DNA of 64,000 bases from Corynebacterium singulare (GTDB taxonomy: Bacteria > Actinomycetota > Actinomycetes > Mycobacteriales > Mycobacteriaceae): positions 2,765,149-2,829,148 of the forward strand of contig NZ_CP010827.1 in NCBI RefSeq assembly GCF_000833575.1. The letters are read 5' to 3'. The translations under genes and the position numbers were made by a program. This document shows positions 60,195 to 64,000 of this stretch, piece by piece. Numbering within the stretch: the first letter of the stretch is position 1; each line of letters starts with the position of its first letter. The notes beneath the pieces are model-generated. The model was not told the origin of the DNA and ran no database searches. It worked only from the letters and a program-made list of their open reading frames with translations.

Positions 60195-61262
60195 CTAGCT
60201 GCTTTCGGTGCCTTCAATAAGCGCCATAATGCGCTCGAAGTCTTCCTGGTCGCCGAATTCGACGACCATCTTGCCCTTACGCTTGCCCATGGTGACGGTG
60301 ACCTTGGTGTCGAAACGATCGGCCAGGCGCTCGGCGGACTCGGTGAAGAACTGCGGCTGCGGGACCGCAGGCTTCTTCGTTGCCTCGGCCGGCTTCCCAT
60401 CGCGCTTGTACAAGGTGACAGCTTCCTCCGTAGCGCGCACGGAGAGACCCTCCGCCACAATGCGGTTAGCAATGAGCTCCATGGCCTCTGCATCCGGCAG
60501 GCCCAACAGCGCGCGGGCGTGACCACCGGACAGGGTGCCGGCAGCCACGCGCTTCTGTACGTTCACCGGCAGCTTAAGCAGGCGGATCATGTTAGTCACC
60601 TGGGGGCGGGAACGGCCGATGCGATCAGCCAGCTCATTCTGAGTCACACCAAACTCTTCAAGGAGCTGCTGGTAAGCGTGTGCCTCTTCCAGCGGGTTGA
60701 GCTGCACTCGGTGGATGTTCTCCAGCAGGGCATCACGAAGGAGGTCATCATCCTTGGTATCGCGCACAATGGCTGGAATGGTGGCCAGGCCCGCCTTGGA
60801 GGAGGCGCGCCAACGGCGCTCACCCATGATGAGCTCGAAGCCGCCTTCCTCAGAAGGACGAACCACAACTGGCTGCAGCAGGCCGAACTCCTTGATGGAG
60901 TGGACCAGCTCTGCCAGCTCGTCCTCATCAAAGACGGTACGCGGCTGCTTCGGGTTGGGGAGAATGTCACCGACGGAAATCTCGCGGTACGTCGCACCAA
61001 TCACCGAGGGCTTAGCCTGGCGCTTCTTGGAACCGGAAGATTGCTGGATGGTTGGCGCACCCTGTATTTTCTTCGGGCCGGAGTCCTTGGGTGCGCCGGT
61101 AGAGGCGCCCAGAATGATGTCCGCGGCGGAATCTCCCAAACGCGGCTTGCGGGAGGGAGCGCCCGGGCCGGAGGGGATAAGCGCGGCTAGGCCCTTGCCT
61201 AGGCCGCCCTGGCGCTGCTCCGGCTTCTGGTCTGCCTTCCTATCTGCAGTGCGATCTGCCAC
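60195..61262 (-). CDS. parB: chromosome partitioning protein ParB
   Basis: A 355-residue ParB. The basic N-terminus ([14 protein letters not shown]) contacts ParA. The CTP-binding domain has [23 protein letters not shown] and the GERRWRAS box. The HTH ([19 protein letters not shown]) reads parS. A C-terminal dimerisation domain ends the protein. Five perfect parS sites are in the same window, 25-40 kb away. It is followed by the GNAT-like gene and preceded by parA at 6 bases. Confidence 0.97.
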   Translation of the reverse strand: MADRTADRKADQKPEQRQGGLGKGLAALIPSGPGAPSRKPRLGDSAADIILGASTGAPKDSGPKKIQGAPTIQQSSGSKKRQAKPSVIGATYREISVGDILPNPKQPRTVFDEDELAELVHSIKEFGLLQPVVVRPSEEGGFELIMGERRWRASSKAGLATIPAIVRDTKDDDLLRDALLENIHRVQLNPLEEAHAYQQLLEEFGVTQNELADRIGRSRPQVTNMIRLLKLPVNVQKRVAAGTLSGGHARALLGLPDAEAMELIANRIVAEGLSVRATEEAVTLYKRDGKPAEATKKPAVPQPQFFTESAERLADRFDTKVTVTMGKRKGKMVVEFGDQEDFERIMALIEGTESS

Positions 61263-61268
61263 AGTGTC

Positions 61269-62117
61269 CTATCCTTCCAATTCCGCGAAAATCTCGGGGC
61301 TCACGCCAATAGCACCCGTGGTGGGGTGCGGCGTGTAGTCCCCGCGTCTGTCCAGTTCGCGCGCGGCGGCCGCGTATGCGCGGGCACCGGTCGACGACGG
61401 GTCATAAGCGATAACCGTCTTACCATAGCCCGGAGCCTCCGAGACGCGCACAGAGCGGGGGATAACGTTGCCCAAGACAACGGCACCAAACTGCTCACGG
61501 ACCTCATCCGCAACCTGCTGGGCCAGCTTGGTGCGGGCATCAAACATGGTCAGCAGCACGCCGGAGATATGGAGATCCTCATTAAGGTGCTCCCGGATCA
61601 TCGAGATGTTGCCCAACAGCTGGCCCACACCCTCCAGAGCGTAGTACTCACACTGGATGGGGATGATGACCTCTTCGGCGCAGGACATCGCGTTGATGGT
61701 GAGCAAGCCCAGGGAAGGGGGGCAGTCAATGAACACGTACTCAAAGCCGTGGTCCTCCAAGAAACCCTTGTGCAAGGCATCATAAAGACGGAATTCACGG
61801 CGTACGAGGGACACCATCTCGATCTCCGCGCCAGCCAGGTCAATGGTGGCGGGGATGCAGTACAAGTTCTCATTATCGGGGGAGTGCTGCAGCGCATCGT
61901 CAGCAGTGCAATCCCCCAAGAGCACCTCGTAGCTGGATTGAGTACCGGAGGTGTGCTCCGCCCCCACGGCGGTGGACGCGTTGCCCTGCGGGTCCAGGTC
62001 GATCACCAGTACCTTCTTGCCGGCCTCTGCGAGCGCGGCGGCAAGGTTGACGGCGGAGGTAGTTTTACCCACGCCACCTTTCTGGTTCGCGATGGTGATA
62101 AGACGAGGATGAGTCAT
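61269..62117 (-). CDS. parA: chromosome partitioning ATPase ParA
   Basis: A 282-residue deviant Walker ATPase: IANQKGGVGKTTSAVNLAAALA (signature Lys in KGGVGKT), VIDLDPQGNAST, and IDCPPSLGLLTINAM. It drives origin segregation with ParB-parS. Part of the rsmG-parA-parB operon. Confidence 0.97.
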   Translation of the reverse strand: MTHPRLITIANQKGGVGKTTSAVNLAAALAEAGKKVLVIDLDPQGNASTAVGAEHTSGTQSSYEVLLGDCTADDALQHSPDNENLYCIPATIDLAGAEIEMVSLVRREFRLYDALHKGFLEDHGFEYVFIDCPPSLGLLTINAMSCAEEVIIPIQCEYYALEGVGQLLGNISMIREHLNEDLHISGVLLTMFDARTKLAQQVADEVREQFGAVVLGNVIPRSVRVSEAPGYGKTVIAYDPSSTGARAYAAAARELDRRGDYTPHPTTGAIGVSPEIFAELEG

Positions 62118-62127
62118 GCCGTCTACT

Positions 62128-62757
62128 CTAGTTCACGCGGGGGACACGGATAATCGTGGTGCCGTGAATGGTCATGACCTCGGCTTTTCCTCCACCGGCG
62201 CGCTTGATATCCGCAGCGTCACGCTCAAGTTCCTCATGGACAGAGGAACCTTTAAGGGCAATCATTTCGCCACCTTTGCGAACTAGCGGCAGGGACCACT
62301 TAGCGAGCTTGCCCAGCGGCGCCACCGCGCGGGAGGTCACAATGTCTGCACCCTTCACGGCCTTCTTGACCGGGCCTTCCTCGGCGCGGCCGCGAATGAC
62401 GGTGACGTTGTCGAGACCCAGAAGGTCGACGACCTCGTTGAGGTACGTAGAGCGCTTGAGCAGCGGCTCAATGAGGGTGATCTGAAGGTCAGGTCGCGCA
62501 ATGGCCAGGGGGATGCCGGGGAGGCCGGCGCCACTGCCGACGTCGATAAGCACGGCGTCCTGAGGCATCACCTCTGCCACCACGGCGCAGTTGATGAGGT
62601 GGCGCTCCCACAAGCGCGGGACTTCGCGGGGGCCAATAAAACCACGAGTGGACCCGTCCGTGGCGAGTGAATCGTGGTACTTCTGCGCGAGCGGCAGACG
62701 CGATCCAAACACGTCAGACGGGTCCAGTGGCACAGTGTCGGATACAGTGTCGGTCAC
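62128..62757 (-). CDS. rsmG: 16S rRNA (guanine527-N7) methyltransferase
   Basis: A 209-residue RsmG (GidB). The SAM loop is [21 protein letters not shown], followed by [19 protein letters not shown]. It methylates G527 of 16S rRNA; loss gives low-level streptomycin resistance in other bacteria. It is encoded between yidC and parA, as usual. Confidence 0.96.
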   Translation of the reverse strand: MTDTVSDTVPLDPSDVFGSRLPLAQKYHDSLATDGSTRGFIGPREVPRLWERHLINCAVVAEVMPQDAVLIDVGSGAGLPGIPLAIARPDLQITLIEPLLKRSTYLNEVVDLLGLDNVTVIRGRAEEGPVKKAVKGADIVTSRAVAPLGKLAKWSLPLVRKGGEMIALKGSSVHEELERDAADIKRAGGGKAEVMTIHGTTIIRVPRVN

Positions 62758-62778
62758 TGTGAATTCTCCTGGGTAGTT

Positions 62779-63765
62779 CTAGTTATTCTTGCGGCGCTGC
62801 TTCTTGGAGCGGTTGTCCTTCTTGCGAGCGCCCGGCTTGGGGGCGGAGGTGCGCTTGAGCTCAGCCTTAGCAGCTGCTTCCTCTTCCTCCTCGCGGTCCA
62901 TCTTGGCGTAGACGAGGCGCGTCTGGAAGAAGGTCCACACGGTGTTGGCCAACATGTAGAAAAGAAGACCAATCGGCCAAATAAAGCCGGAGAAGACCAG
63001 CATGGCCGGCATAAACCACAGCATCATCTTGTTCATCATGGCCATTTGCTGCTGCATCATCTCAGCGTTCTGGCCCTGCGGAGTTGCCGTCTTACCAGCG
63101 GCGCGACGCGCCTCCTGGCGGTTGAGAGACATACGCGCGTTGAAGTGGGTCAGCGTTGCAATGATGGCGATCAGCGGCACGATGATGACAGCAGCCTGCG
63201 TCGTCGTGGTTTCCTTGACGATCTCCAGACCAGAGTTCAGGCGCAGGTTGGCCACGAGGGGTACACCGAAAATCTTCGCGTCAACGAACTCCTTCACCAA
63301 GTCCGGCTTGAAGATGTAGTTCGCGATGGAGGCATTCATCTCCTCCGACATGGGCTCGCCAGCCGGGTGGCCAAAGCCACCGGCGACGGCGACGGTGCGG
63401 TCAAAGGACCGCAGCACGTGGAAGAGACCAATGAACATGGGGATCTGAGCGAACATCGGCAGACAGCCTGCCACCGGACGCACACCGGACTCTTTGTAGA
63501 TTCGCTGCATCTCCTGTGCAGCCTTGGTCTGATCATTGCCGTACTTGGCACGGATTTCCTGGATCTGCGGCTGGATCTCCTGCATCTTGCGTGAGGAGCG
63601 CAGCTGCGTGATGGTTGGCTTGACCATGATGGCCTTGAGCGTCCACGTCAGAAGAACGATGGCGATAATCCAGGTTCCACCCCAGGCGGAATCAAGGACG
63701 AAGCTCAAGAGCCAACGCCAGCACCAGAGGACGGCTGAGATTGGCCAATAGATGAAATTAAGCAC
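62779..63765 (-). CDS. yidC: membrane protein insertase YidC
   Basis: A 328-residue insertase of the Gram-positive type without the large periplasmic domain. The conserved Arg lies in KPTITQLRSSRKMQEIQP, followed by GCLPMFAQIPMFIGLFHVL. About five transmembrane helices are present, and the C-terminal tail is highly basic (KKDNRSKKQRRKN), which may bind ribosomes. Confidence 0.96.
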   Translation of the reverse strand: MLNFIYWPISAVLWCWRWLLSFVLDSAWGGTWIIAIVLLTWTLKAIMVKPTITQLRSSRKMQEIQPQIQEIRAKYGNDQTKAAQEMQRIYKESGVRPVAGCLPMFAQIPMFIGLFHVLRSFDRTVAVAGGFGHPAGEPMSEEMNASIANYIFKPDLVKEFVDAKIFGVPLVANLRLNSGLEIVKETTTTQAAVIIVPLIAIIATLTHFNARMSLNRQEARRAAGKTATPQGQNAEMMQQQMAMMNKMMLWFMPAMLVFSGFIWPIGLLFYMLANTVWTFFQTRLVYAKMDREEEEEAAAKAELKRTSAPKPGARKKDNRSKKQRRKNN

Positions 63766-63774
63766 GAGTGTTGT

Positions 63775-64000
63775 TTACCTTCGTTGTTGTTTGGTCGGTA
63801 CCGGATCGAATCCGCCCGGATGCCAGGGCCCACACTTGCAGAGCCTGGCGACGGCCATGCCCGTTCCCTTGAGCGCTCCGTGGACGGAGATTGCCTCTAG
63901 GGCGTAGGCACTGCATGTCGGTTCAAAACGACAGGTCGAAACCATCTTAAGGGCTGAAACATGCTTTTGGTAGAAGCGCACCCCGTGAACTAGGACTCGC
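63775..64000 (-). CDS. yidD: membrane protein insertion efficiency factor YidD (5' end outside window)
   Basis: A small UPF0161 protein: CRFEPTCSAYALEAISVHGA followed by LCKCGPWHPGGFDPVP. The in-frame sequence continues without a stop up to the window edge (RVLVHGVRFYQKHVSALK), so the start lies beyond 64000. It assists membrane protein insertion and is encoded between rnpA and yidC. Confidence 0.92.
   Translation of the reverse strand, partial: RVLVHGVRFYQKHVSALKMVSTCRFEPTCSAYALEAISVHGALKGTGMAVARLCKCGPWHPGGFDPVPTKQQRR

Noticed and set aside
1..64000. tRNA, rRNA genes or CRISPR arrays
   Set aside because: No cloverleaf-like segments in the gaps, no rRNA-like sequence and no regular spacer-repeat pattern were found on reading. 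A tRNAscan or CRISPR search would be decisive.

Overview
The window is a stretch of actinobacterial chromosome, most likely from a Corynebacterium. Three things point there. The order pcnA (cca) - nudix - DUF6049 - murJ - sigM - trxB - trxA - cwlM - GNAT - parB - parA - rsmG - yidC - yidD is the conserved origin-proximal block of corynebacteria and their relatives. The trp operon has a fused trpC-trpF and a WWW leader peptide. The resistance gene is the coryneform erm(X). The species is not certain; the right edge runs into yidD, so rnpA, rpmH, dnaA and oriC should lie just outside.

Left part (1-21.4 kb) is accessory and stress-related. It starts with antitoxin-like remnants and a secreted Thr/Pro-rich anchored protein. 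Next comes an hsdM-hsdS-mrr operon with a type I methylase and specificity subunit but an Mrr-like nuclease in place of HsdR. A CueP-like lipoprotein and a membrane-anchored alkaline phosphatase follow. Then come an XRE-Fic operon with tandem operators facing an uncharacterised 842-residue protein, a MOSC protein, an AlbA_2/Schlafen-like ATP-binding regulator divergent from a canonical Fic protein, an epsilon/zeta-type toxin-antitoxin pair, and two aldehyde dehydrogenases.

Middle part (21.6-38.5 kb) holds a frameshifted amidohydrolase, a TrpXYZ-like ABC importer, the attenuated trpEGD(CF)BA operon, several membrane transporters (glutamate/dicarboxylate symporter, SBF-type symporter, AzlCD exporter), a small secreted protein, a Tat/lipoprotein Rieske protein and YqgE. 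Five perfect 14-bp parS palindromes (GTTTCACGTGAAAC) are scattered from 21.56 to 35.55 kb, one of them inside trpCF. The parAB genes that use them are at 60-62 kb.

Right part (38.5-64 kb) is the core origin-proximal block, interrupted between murJ and sigM by about 9 kb. That interval carries yceI, an orphan gene, pepN, remnants of a type IIG methylase and of a serine recombinase, erm(X) with its intact leader peptide and hairpins (predicted macrolide-lincosamide-streptogramin B resistance), and a cmtR-P1B ATPase heavy-metal operon. A second small interruption, between cwlM and the GNAT-parB-parA genes, contains an IS3-family fragment and a truncated DUF3800-like gene. No rRNA, tRNA or CRISPR array was seen.
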